From contig CAYHHE010000036.1 in the NCBI GenBank assembly GCA_964356295.1, positions 1-25,477 on the forward strand: a DNA stretch of 25,477 nt. The letters are read 5' to 3'. A model generated the notes under the pieces. That model did not search any database. It had not been told where the DNA came from and saw only the letters and a program-made list of their open reading frames with translations. The position numbers and the translations under genes are program-made. This DNA is from CAVQGZ01 sp964356295 (lineage in GTDB: Bacteria > Actinomycetota > Actinomycetes > Jiangellales > Jiangellaceae). Positions 16,151 through 23,617 of this stretch are shown here, piece after piece. Within the stretch, counting starts at the first letter, position 1. Each line of letters opens with the position of its first letter.

Positions 16151-17641
16151 TCAGAAGCGGCGAGCGCTCTGCTTGGCCAGGGGGGTGGCGGTGGCGGCGG
16201 CGACCGCCTCGCCGTAGGTGTCGATACCTGCCTCGCACAGCTGGTGGATCATCCGGACCAGGATCTCGGCGGTGACCAGCGCGTCACCGAGCGCGGTGTG
16301 CCGACCCAGCACCGGGATGTCGTATCGCCTCGCCAGGCCGTCCAGCGAGTGCGACTCGCCGTCCGCCGGGTGCAGGACCGCCGAGAGCAGCAGGGTGTCC
16401 AGCACCCGGGTCGGCAGCGTCACCCCGGCGGTCACCTCGGCCGGACGGAGGAAGGCCAGGTCGAAGGCGATGTCGTGCCCCACCAGGACGGTGTCGGTGG
16501 CGAAGCGGCTGAGATCAGCCAAGACGGTGCCCAGGCGAGAGCGACCGGCAACCATCTCGTCGGTGATGCCGTGGACGGACGTTGCCACGGCGGGGATGCG
16601 ACGCCCCGGGTCGACCAAGCGGTCGAGCACGTCGTCCTCGCGCACCCGCGCCCGGTCGACCCTGACGGCGCCGACTGACACCACCGCGTCGCCTCCGCGG
16701 GGGTCCAGCCCGGTCGTCTCGGTGTCGAGGACGGTGTAGGCCAGCGTGCGCAGGTTGTCGTCGGCGCCGGGGGCGTCGGGGTCGAGGTCGAGCAGTCTGA
16801 AGTCGTAGACCACCGGACGTGGCGCCGCCCGGGCTGCGATCGGCTTGGCCTGCACCGTGGCCTGCTCGGCGTCCACACCCTCCGTGGTGCGGCCTCCCGG
16901 CTCGCGCTCCCGCCTGACCTCGTTCGGGCTGACCAGCACGAATCCGGAGAACCGTCCCTGCTCGGTGACCGGCCCAACGCGGAACTCCAGCCTGTCGGTG
17001 CCGCAGCGCACCTGAGCAGACAACCGTTCGCCGCGCAGCGCTCGACGCACCGGCTCGGCGAGGTCGTCACGATCGAGGACCGAGAACACGGACCGTCCGA
17101 CACCCAGGAACCCACTGGCCCCGCACGCGTGGCGGGCAGCGTCGTTGAGCAGCAGCACCAGACCGTCTCGGGTACACACCAGCACCGGGTGCCGCAGGTC
17201 GGCGAGCACCGCGGCAAGGCGGTCCCGCTCGGCAGCCAGCTCGGCCCGGGCCTCGGTGACGCGAAGGTCGACGTCCTGCTCGGCGCGCTCCGCGCGTGAG
17301 GCCAGCGCATTGATCGCCGCCGTCGCCTCGAGGTGTCCAGCGCTGGGTCCGTCGGTGGCTGCGCGGTGGGAGGGGTTGGCGGTGGCCGCGGTCCGTGCTG
17401 AGGCGGCAAGTCGACGAGCTGCCTGGTCGTGGGCGCGCAGGCCACCGTGCATGAGCCGCCACACGCCGCCAACGAGGACGATCAGGCCGATCAGCAGCAC
17501 CCACCACTCGGACAGGGCGGCGTCCACGACCAGCTGCCGCTGCTCCGGGCCCAGGTCGGCGAGCATGATCACGATCGTGAAGATCGGAACCATCGCTGCG
17601 AAGGCCGCGATGAGGACGGTTTGGCGGCTGACCCTCGGCAT
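16151..17641 (-). CDS. membrane-anchored PAS / DEDDh exonuclease (DnaQ-like)
   Basis: 496 residues with an unusual architecture. Two membrane helices (about 8-28 and 46-64) are followed by a coiled-coil linker (~105-145), a PAS-like sensor domain (~143-240), a Pro/Ala-rich linker and a C-terminal DEDDh 3'-5' exonuclease of the DNA polymerase III epsilon type: D306 and E308 (LDTETTGLD), D394 (GHDIAFDLAFL), H448 and D453 (HTALGDA). All five catalytic residues are present. It follows the DUF294 gene after 14 bases. ATG 17641 is used; the frame is open to 18262 but overlaps DUF294. A soluble proofreading role is improbable for a membrane-tethered sensor protein; substrate unknown. Confidence 0.88.
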   Translation of the reverse strand: MPRVSRQTVLIAAFAAMVPIFTIVIMLADLGPEQRQLVVDAALSEWWVLLIGLIVLVGGVWRLMHGGLRAHDQAARRLAASARTAATANPSHRAATDGPSAGHLEATAAINALASRAERAEQDVDLRVTEARAELAAERDRLAAVLADLRHPVLVCTRDGLVLLLNDAARHACGASGFLGVGRSVFSVLDRDDLAEPVRRALRGERLSAQVRCGTDRLEFRVGPVTEQGRFSGFVLVSPNEVRREREPGGRTTEGVDAEQATVQAKPIAARAAPRPVVYDFRLLDLDPDAPGADDNLRTLAYTVLDTETTGLDPRGGDAVVSVGAVRVDRARVREDDVLDRLVDPGRRIPAVATSVHGITDEMVAGRSRLGTVLADLSRFATDTVLVGHDIAFDLAFLRPAEVTAGVTLPTRVLDTLLLSAVLHPADGESHSLDGLARRYDIPVLGRHTALGDALVTAEILVRMIHQLCEAGIDTYGEAVAAATATPLAKQSARRF

Positions 17642-17655
17642 CGTCGACGTCGGCC

Positions 17656-18618
17656 TCAGGTCGCCAGGTCGGTCCGGTACCGCAGCGCCGTAGCTCGCTG
17701 GACCTCGTGGATGGACTCCAGCGCCTGGCGCAGCAACCGCTCGTCCACCCACCTGATCTTGCTGGGGGGGATGAGGTCGTCGATCGGCTGGCCGTCCCGG
17801 GCCATGCGAATCTGGTGCTTGAGGCGCAGCCGGGTGAGCAGGGCATGGGCGAAGGTGAGCCGACCGACGGCTCGGGCGCTGAGCTGCTCGCCCTGCTCTG
17901 CTGCTGCCAGCCGCTCGCGCGTCTCGACCGCCTTCGAGCCAGCGGCCAGGCTGTAGGTGCGGGCGATCATCGTCAGAGGGGCAAGCCCGCCCTTCTTCAG
18001 GTCGATCTTGCCGTTGGTCAGGTGCAGCCGCCCCATCGGCGCCAGCCCGCTGGGGAAACGGACCGCGGCGGCAGCCAGTCCCTTGAGGAGGCGGGCCGAT
18101 CCTGCGGCGCTGACCATGGTCTCCTGAAGAGCGGTGACGTCCAGCGTCCCGGCAATCGGACGCAGGTCGAGGAAGACGTCCGCGTCCACGATGTCCTGCG
18201 GGGTGGGGTCGATGAAGCGTCGGCGCAGCAGCGTGCGCCAGGTCTCCATGCTGTAGCACCACGTGGTGGCCATGTACTCGCCGTCACAGCGGCGCAGCCC
18301 CGCCTCGTCCAGGGCATCCGCGACGATGTCGGCGAGCTTCTTGCCGTAGGCCATCGCCTCTGGGCTGTCGGTGGCAAGCACCAGGGCGTTGTCCTGGTCG
18401 CTGGCCAGCGACGGCTCCCGGCGAGCGTGCGAGCCTAGCGCGAGCCACGTGTAGGGCACCGGCGGCTCCCCGAGGTGGTCCTCTGCCTCGGCCAGCGCCC
18501 CGCGGGTCACCTCGTCGTAGTGGTCGGCCAGGCCGGCCACCGCGTCGACAGGGGCAAGGTCGGCGGCCAGCCGCTCGACGACGGCCAGGGTCTGCGACGA
18601 CGGTCGTCCCTCGGTCAC
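17656..18618 (-). CDS. DUF294 putative nucleotidyltransferase
   Basis: 320 residues, soluble. Residues ~55-80 carry the nucleotidyltransferase motif L-G-S-x-A-R-R-E-P-x4-S-D-Q-D (G62, S63, E68, D74, D76), as in DUF294/GlnD-like enzymes, which transfer nucleotides to proteins or small molecules. The C-terminal ~150 residues match the all-helical DUF294_C partner domain, including LHLTNGKIDLKKGGLAPL. The N-terminal CBS or cyclic-nucleotide domains found in many DUF294 proteins are missing. GTG 18618 overlaps the symporter stop (GTGA) and the exonuclease follows 14 bases later. The substrate is unknown; location suggests a role in acetate/carboxylate metabolism or its signalling. Confidence 0.85.
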   Translation of the reverse strand: MTEGRPSSQTLAVVERLAADLAPVDAVAGLADHYDEVTRGALAEAEDHLGEPPVPYTWLALGSHARREPSLASDQDNALVLATDSPEAMAYGKKLADIVADALDEAGLRRCDGEYMATTWCYSMETWRTLLRRRFIDPTPQDIVDADVFLDLRPIAGTLDVTALQETMVSAAGSARLLKGLAAAAVRFPSGLAPMGRLHLTNGKIDLKKGGLAPLTMIARTYSLAAGSKAVETRERLAAAEQGEQLSARAVGRLTFAHALLTRLRLKHQIRMARDGQPIDDLIPPSKIRWVDERLLRQALESIHEVQRATALRYRTDLAT

Positions 18619-20369
18619 GGCCAGCGTCCCCCTCGTCCAGTCAGGTTCTGTCCCCGGTCCAGGTCCAGCGACTCCGGTGTGTGCAGGCGCACCATGATGC
18701 GCCTGACACCCGGTGGGATGTCACGGGAGGTCAGAAGTGAGACGACGATCATGGTGGCGAACGCCAGCGGCATGGTCCAGGCGGCGGGCTGCGCGAGCAG
18801 CGCCCCCCTCCAGCCGTCCGTCGGACCCAGCAGGATGGTGGTCAGCACCGCGAGCACCGCAAGCCCGCCTCCGACCGCGAGGCCGGCGATGGCCCCACGG
18901 GAGGTGAGTCTGGGCCACCAGATACCGAGCAGGAGCAGGGGGCAGAACGACGAGGCCGCCACCGCGAACGCCAGCCCGACCACGCTGGCCACTCCGAGCC
19001 GCTGCCCCGTGAGCGCCAGCAGGACCGGGACGACCACCGCAAGGGCGGTGGCGAGCTGGAACGAGCGCACCGGCGAGCGGGACGGACGTCCCAGGACATC
19101 CTGCGACAGCACGCCGGCCACGGACACCACGAGACCCGAGGAGGTCGACAGGAAGGCCGCGAACGCTCCTGCCGCGACGACGGCGCCGAGCAGCTGGCCG
19201 ATCGTGCCCCCCACGAGCGCGCCCGGCAGGGTCAGCACGACGGCGTCGGTGCGTCCGGTGAGGAGGAGCTCGGGTGTGTACAGGCGCCCCAGAGAGCCGT
19301 AGATCGGCGGCGCCAGGTAGAACATGCCGACGAGGCCGAGCACGGTCAGCGTGGTGCGCCGGGCGGCCCGTCCGTCCGGGTTGGTGTAGAAGCGCACGAG
19401 CACGTGAGGCAGCCCCATCGTGCCGAAGAACAGCGCGAGCATGAGCGAGTACACCCGGTACAGCGGCTGGTCCAGGCCGTTGGACAGCGGGTGGGCCCAC
19501 TCGGCCCCGGTGAGGGTGGGCAGGCTGCTGACCGTCGGCACCTCCGCCCCTGAGGGGAAGACCAGCGTCGAGCCGCCGCTCACCTCGTACTCGCCGGGAC
19601 GAAGCAGCAGGGCCCCCTCCTCCGGACTCCCGTCGATGGTGCCGTCCGCCTCGACGACGACCCGGTTCTCGACCCGGATAAGGGTGTCAGTGCTCAAGGT
19701 GACTGTGGTGCGCTCGCGGAACTCCGCAGGGGCGTCGGTCAGGACGGCGGGGGAACCGTCGCCCCGCCACGCCGCGACCAGGAAGAAGACCGGGACGGCG
19801 ATGGCGAACAGCTTGAGCCAGTACTGGAAGGCCTGGACGAGCGTGATGGAGCGCATCCCGCCACCGGCGACCGCCACGAGGACGACGGCGCCCACGACTA
19901 CGATGCCCATCCATGACGGCGTACCGAGGATAGTTCGCAGGGTGAGTCCCGCACCCTGCATCTGAGGGATGAGGTAGAGCCAGCCGATGACCACGACGAG
20001 CAGGCTCGCAGCGCGCCGGACCCCCATCGACCGGAGGCGACCCTGAGCGAAGTCAGGGATGGTGAACGCTCCGGAGCGGCGCAGCGGCGCGGCCACCAGG
20101 ACCAGCAGCAGCAGGTAGCCGACGGTGTATCCGACGGGGTACCACAGCATGTCCACCCCGTAGGCCAGCACGAGTCCGGCCACGCCGAGGAAGCTGGCTG
20201 CCGAGAGGTACTCCCCGCCGATGGCGGAGGCGTTGAGCCTGGGGGAGACGGCCCGGGAGGCCACGTAGAAGTCGCCTGTCGTGCGGGAAAGCCTGTTGCC
20301 AAAGGCCCCGATGACCACCGCAGCCGCGGTCGTGAGGGTGATGGCCACCAGGGCCAGTCCCGCGTTCAC
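18615..20369 (-). CDS. actP: cation/acetate symporter, SLC5 family (ActP-like)
   Basis: 584 residues, about 13 membrane helices. Sodium:solute symporter motifs include FYVASRAVSPRLNASAIGGEYLSAASF (33-60, given in parts: SRAVSP, GGEYLSAASFLG), GMRSITLVQAFQYWLKL (171-187) and MGLPHVLVRFYTNPDG (318-333), a combination typical of ActP acetate/glycolate permeases. A ~100-residue hydrophilic extracytoplasmic insert (202-300) between two helices is typical of actinobacterial members and longer than in E. coli ActP. GTG 20369 overlaps the DUF485 stop (GTGA); the upstream in-frame extension is a shadow. The DUF485 gene immediately before it is the usual actP partner. Acetate is the best substrate guess given acs; pyruvate or propionate are alternatives. 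Confidence 0.92.
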   Translation of the reverse strand: MNAGLALVAITLTTAAAVVIGAFGNRLSRTTGDFYVASRAVSPRLNASAIGGEYLSAASFLGVAGLVLAYGVDMLWYPVGYTVGYLLLLVLVAAPLRRSGAFTIPDFAQGRLRSMGVRRAASLLVVVIGWLYLIPQMQGAGLTLRTILGTPSWMGIVVVGAVVLVAVAGGGMRSITLVQAFQYWLKLFAIAVPVFFLVAAWRGDGSPAVLTDAPAEFRERTTVTLSTDTLIRVENRVVVEADGTIDGSPEEGALLLRPGEYEVSGGSTLVFPSGAEVPTVSSLPTLTGAEWAHPLSNGLDQPLYRVYSLMLALFFGTMGLPHVLVRFYTNPDGRAARRTTLTVLGLVGMFYLAPPIYGSLGRLYTPELLLTGRTDAVVLTLPGALVGGTIGQLLGAVVAAGAFAAFLSTSSGLVVSVAGVLSQDVLGRPSRSPVRSFQLATALAVVVPVLLALTGQRLGVASVVGLAFAVAASSFCPLLLLGIWWPRLTSRGAIAGLAVGGGLAVLAVLTTILLGPTDGWRGALLAQPAAWTMPLAFATMIVVSLLTSRDIPPGVRRIMVRLHTPESLDLDRGQNLTGRGGRWP

Positions 20370-20743
20370 TCCCGGCTCACGATGCGTGCGAACTCGGCTT
20401 CGTTCCGCTCGGCCTGACGGATGTAGCGCCACCCGACGAGGACGAGCAGCGGGTAGACCCCGACCCCGAGGATCAGCCACGGCACCGGCAACGGTCCGAG
20501 CATCAACTCACCGATGGCGGGGAAGGCTCGGAAGATCAGTGGGAGCAGCCCCAGCGGGACCAGCACGGTGGCCAGCACAGCCAGGGCCAGCCTGAGCTGC
20601 GTGCGCAGCAGGGAGCCCATGTATGCCTCGCCGACGGCTGTCTGCTCGTCGATCTCCCGTCCACCAGGGATCCCGCGCCTGACCGACCCATGGCGTGCCG
20701 GTCCCTGGACCACGACCCGACGTGGCTGACCGGGGGCGCTCAC
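20366..20743 (-). CDS. DUF485 small membrane protein (YjcH-like)
   Basis: 125 residues with two membrane helices (about 49-72 and 87-107) and cytoplasmic ends, the second ending in the WRYIRQAERNEAEF stretch usual for this family. DUF485 genes typically precede actP (yjcH-actP in E. coli), and the protein is thought to assist the symporter; its role is not established. The N-terminal 40 residues are basic and unlike the short E. coli form. GTG 20743 overlaps the LytTR stop (GTGA); a later start near residue 42 would cost coupling, so the first is kept. Confidence 0.85.
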   Translation of the reverse strand: MSAPGQPRRVVVQGPARHGSVRRGIPGGREIDEQTAVGEAYMGSLLRTQLRLALAVLATVLVPLGLLPLIFRAFPAIGELMLGPLPVPWLILGVGVYPLLVLVGWRYIRQAERNEAEFARIVSRE

Positions 20744-21498
20744 GGCCGCTGGATCCCCTCCCTGCCTGGACGGACCTGACGGATCAGTCGATCGCGGAGC
20801 TCACGCGTGTGCCGCCTGCTGACCTGAAGGATGTCGCCCCCGTCGACCTCAACGGTGCAGCGACCGCTCTCGGTTCGGATCTCGACGATGTGCGCGACCG
20901 ACACCAGGTGGCTGCGGTGTATCCGGACGAACCCGTCCTGCGCCCACCGTTCCTCAAGCACCGACAGCGGGATGCGCACCAGGTGGCTGCCGTCCGCGGT
21001 GTACAGGCGGGCGTAGTCCCCCTGGGCCTCGACGTAGCGGATGTCGCTGCGCTGGATGAATCGCGTGACGCCGCCGAGCTCGACGGGGATGGTCTCGTCA
21101 TTGCTCTGCTCGGGCGCTGTGGGGGGGCTTGGCCGGCGGGACTCGATGACCCGCCGCACCGCCTCACGCAGGCGTTGCTCACGGACCGGCTTGAGGAGGT
21201 AGTCGACTGCTTTGACCTCGAAGGCGTCCACGGCGTGGTCGTCGTAGGCCGAGACGAAGACGACGGCCGGGGAGTGGCGGAACCGGCCGAGGACCCGGGC
21301 CAGGTCGAGGCCGGACAGGCCCGGCATGCGGATGTCAAGGAACACCGCGTCCACGCCGACCTCCTGGAGCATCCGCAGCGCGGTGGAACCGTCGGTGGCG
21401 GTGTGCACGGCCCGCACGCGGTCGTCGCGTCCAAGCAGGTAGGCCAGCTCGCTCAGAGCCGGACGTTCGTCGTCGACCGCCAGCACTCGCAGCGTCAT
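20740..21498 (-). CDS. LytTR-family response regulator
   Basis: 252 residues. Receiver domain (1-115) with acidic pair D9/D10, phosphoacceptor D55 (VFLDIRMPG) and K103 (YLLKP); then a ~25-residue linker and a LytTR DNA-binding domain (about 140-242) with YVEAQGDYARLYT and FVRIHRSHLVSV. LytTR regulators bind direct repeats upstream of targets; relatives BtsR/YpdB in E. coli answer to pyruvate and control carboxylate carriers. ATG 21498 overlaps the kinase stop as ATGA, and its own stop overlaps DUF485. It should control this operon and perhaps acs (inference). Confidence 0.95.
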   Translation of the reverse strand: MTLRVLAVDDERPALSELAYLLGRDDRVRAVHTATDGSTALRMLQEVGVDAVFLDIRMPGLSGLDLARVLGRFRHSPAVVFVSAYDDHAVDAFEVKAVDYLLKPVREQRLREAVRRVIESRRPSPPTAPEQSNDETIPVELGGVTRFIQRSDIRYVEAQGDYARLYTADGSHLVRIPLSVLEERWAQDGFVRIHRSHLVSVAHIVEIRTESGRCTVEVDGGDILQVSRRHTRELRDRLIRQVRPGREGIQRP

Positions 21499-22673
21499 GT
21501 CGGCGTCACCCCCACCGCGAACTTGGGGACCCGAAGGACGACCTTGGTTCCCGCACCGACCGCAGTCTCCACGACCAGGCCGTATCTGTCACCGAAGGCG
21601 TTGCGGAGTCGCTCGTCGACGTTGGCCAGCCCCACGTGGTCACCACCAGGCTCACCCGCCAAGGTGGCGCGTACCCGCTCCGGGTCGATGCCGGCTCCGT
21701 CGTCCTCGACCGAGATCTCGCACTCGGGTCCGAGGTCCTCGGCCCGGATGGCCACGTGCCCGACCCCGTTCTTGCCCTCCAGGCCGTGGCGGACAGCGTT
21801 CTCCACCAGCGGCTGCACGCACAGGAACGGCACGCTCACCCCGAGCACCTCGGGAGCGACCCGGACATTGACCTCGAGGCGGTCGCCGAAGCGTGCTCTC
21901 TGCAGCATCAGGTACTGCTCGATCGAGCGCAGCTCCTCAGCGAGCGTGGTGAACTCGCCGTGCCGGCGGAAGGAGTAGCGCGTGAAGTCGGCGAACTCCA
22001 TCAACAGCTCGCGGGCCCGATCCGGGTCGGTCCGCACGAAAGAGGCGATGGCGGTCAGGGAGTTGTAGATGAAGTGGGGCGATATCTGGGCCCGCAGCGC
22101 TCGAACCTCGGCCTCGGCCATCCGGGAGTGCGAGCGGTCGAGCTCGGCGAGCTCCAGCTGGCCGGAGACGAATCTCGCGACCTCCTCGGTTGCTCGGATG
22201 GTGATGGCGCCCGGACGGTTCCGCTCGTAGGCCACCAGGGCTCCCACGACGCGCCCCTCGGCACGCAGCGGCGCCGCCACCGCGTGGCGCAGCACGGCTG
22301 TGGCGCCGGCGAGGTGGTGCGCGGCGAGCACCTCGCTGCGGTTGCTGGCGATGGCACTGGCGGCATGCCCGGGCGCAGCGCCGGCGCCCTTGGCGCCGAT
22401 CCCGTCCCACGCGAGCGTGGTCGTGCCGTCGGTGATGGCGAGGGCGTCGGCACCGAGCATGGACCGCAGGTGTCTGACGGCCCTCTCCGCCGAGTCGGCG
22501 TTGAAGCCCGACCGCAGGGCCGGAGCCGCCAGGCTCGCGGTGTTCAGCGTGCGGTAGGTGGCCACGTCCGCGGGATGGGCAAGTTCGTTGCGCCCGCCGA
22601 GCCCGCGCGCGACCAGCAGCGTGATGAGGATGGCGCCCGCAGCGGCCAGACCGGCCAGCACCCACTCCCGCAT
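21495..22673 (-). CDS. LytS-family sensor histidine kinase
   Basis: 392 residues. One N-terminal membrane helix (4-24), a GAF-like sensor domain (about 60-175), then a His_kinase domain with phosphoacceptor H200 in AQISPHFIYNSL and a HATPase domain (N292 in QPLVENAVRHG, DDGAGI at 324-329). The domain order matches BtsS/YpdA/LytS-type kinases but the multi-helix LytS sensor is replaced by a single helix plus GAF, so the signal is probably cytoplasmic. ATG 22673 is preceded by TACGTT 8 bases upstream and no ribosome binding site, which suggests a leaderless message. The open frame to 23252 overlaps the divergent gene and is not used. First gene of the acetate operon. Confidence 0.93.
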   Translation of the reverse strand: MREWVLAGLAAAGAILITLLVARGLGGRNELAHPADVATYRTLNTASLAAPALRSGFNADSAERAVRHLRSMLGADALAITDGTTTLAWDGIGAKGAGAAPGHAASAIASNRSEVLAAHHLAGATAVLRHAVAAPLRAEGRVVGALVAYERNRPGAITIRATEEVARFVSGQLELAELDRSHSRMAEAEVRALRAQISPHFIYNSLTAIASFVRTDPDRARELLMEFADFTRYSFRRHGEFTTLAEELRSIEQYLMLQRARFGDRLEVNVRVAPEVLGVSVPFLCVQPLVENAVRHGLEGKNGVGHVAIRAEDLGPECEISVEDDGAGIDPERVRATLAGEPGGDHVGLANVDERLRNAFGDRYGLVVETAVGAGTKVVLRVPKFAVGVTPT

Positions 22674-22681
22674 GACGGTGG

Positions 22682-22687
22682 AACGTA
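22682..22687 (-). promoter_or_regulatory. -10 box (TACGTT) of the leaderless kinase operon
   Basis: TACGTT on the minus strand, followed by 8 bases and the kinase ATG. It is only 18 bases from the -10 of the divergent Fic-like gene, so one regulator bound here could affect both. Confidence 0.45.
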
Positions 22688-22704
22688 CCCCTCGTCTGCG
22701 CCGA

Positions 22705-22710
22705 TAGCGT
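22705..22710 (+). promoter_or_regulatory. -10 box (TAGCGT) of leaderless Fic-like gene
   Basis: TAGCGT ends 6 bases before ATG 22717 and no Shine-Dalgarno sequence is present. The divergent intergenic region is only 43 bases, which leaves room for hardly more than the two overlapping promoters. Confidence 0.5.
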
Positions 22711-22716
22711 GTCGGA

Positions 22717-23430
22717 ATGATCCCACTGACGCGTGCGGCGGGCCTGCCGGGGCTCGCGCAGGCTACGGCTGCCACCCGCGACGCCATCGACATCGTGCTC
22801 GGCCTGCGCGCCGTCCGCACGGGCAGCGCCGGACTGGCGGCGAGGTCCGCCGTTCGCGGAGCCACCGCCTCCGCAGCCATCGAGGGCGCTGACGTCGAGC
22901 GCGTCGAGGACCCGATCGTCCAGGGTGGGCTGCGGGTCACCCAGTCGGTGCCTGACCTGGCGACCCGCTGGGCGTCGGCCCCTCTCCAGGTGCTGGCCCG
23001 GTTGCACCTGCTGGCCGCCGCCGACCTGGCGCCGCCGGACAGGCTGGGCCGCCCACGCGACCCCACAGCCGCCCGCCGCTTGACCGCGATGGTCACCGAG
23101 CTGAGCCGTGACGCCGGATCCCCGTCACCGGTTCCCGCGGTGATGGTGGCCGCGATCGTGCACGCCGAGGCAGCGGAGGCGTTCGAACCGGTAGGAGGCC
23201 TGGTGGGACGAGCCGTTGAGCGCATCGTCCTGATGGCCAGCGGGGTGGACACCGCCGGGGTGCTCGTGCCGGAAGAGGGTCATCGGGCGGAGCAGGAGTC
23301 CTACCTGCGGGACCGGGAGCGCTTGCTCACGGGAACCGACGTCGCCGTGGCCCGCTGGGTCGAGCGTTGCTGCCGGGCCTACACGCACGGGGCCGAGGTG
23401 ACTGCCCAGATGCTGCGCTCGAGTGACTGA
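22717..23430 (+). CDS. degenerate Fic-like protein (Rv3662c/'oxidoreductase' group)
   Basis: 237 residues, all-helical, no signal peptide. Residues 52-57 read S-A-A-I-E-G, matching the (S/T)xxxE(G/N) inhibitory helix of AMPylating Fic proteins. At 149-165 HAEAAEAFEPVGGLVGR aligns with the Fic core (HAE-x4-HPF-x2-GNGR), but the catalytic His and the GNGR loop are lost. From memory, actinobacterial homologues, often called oxidoreductase without support, have a PF-x4-NGLVARA version, so this looks like a conserved pseudo-Fic family beside acetate genes. The gene is divergent from the kinase. It could be a scaffold, a binder of nucleotides, or an enzyme of changed chemistry; function unknown. 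Confidence 0.78.
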   Translation: MIPLTRAAGLPGLAQATAATRDAIDIVLGLRAVRTGSAGLAARSAVRGATASAAIEGADVERVEDPIVQGGLRVTQSVPDLATRWASAPLQVLARLHLLAAADLAPPDRLGRPRDPTAARRLTAMVTELSRDAGSPSPVPAVMVAAIVHAEAAEAFEPVGGLVGRAVERIVLMASGVDTAGVLVPEEGHRAEQESYLRDRERLLTGTDVAVARWVERCCRAYTHGAEVTAQMLRSSD

Positions 23431-23513
23431 CCGGCACTCGAGGAGCCACGCAACTGGGGACGCGCCAGAGGCGGGAGCGGTGGCGAGCGAGTCACCAGGC
23501 CACCCCGAGGTCA

Positions 23514-23530
23514 GGCTCGACGGTCGAGCC
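23514..23530. terminator. hairpin between convergent genes (GGCTCGA-CGG-TCGAGCC)
   Basis: A perfect 7-bp stem with a 3-base loop lies in the 187-base convergent gap 23431-23617 and is the strongest palindrome there. It has no T-run, which is common in high-GC actinobacterial terminators. Nothing else was recognised in the gap. Confidence 0.4.
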
Positions 23531-23617
23531 CCTTGCAGGCGAACGCGGCGCCTACGTCAAGACCGCGGTGGATCGCAGGGCGCGAGCCGCTCGTTCGTCC
23601 ACGACGAGGACCCCGGT

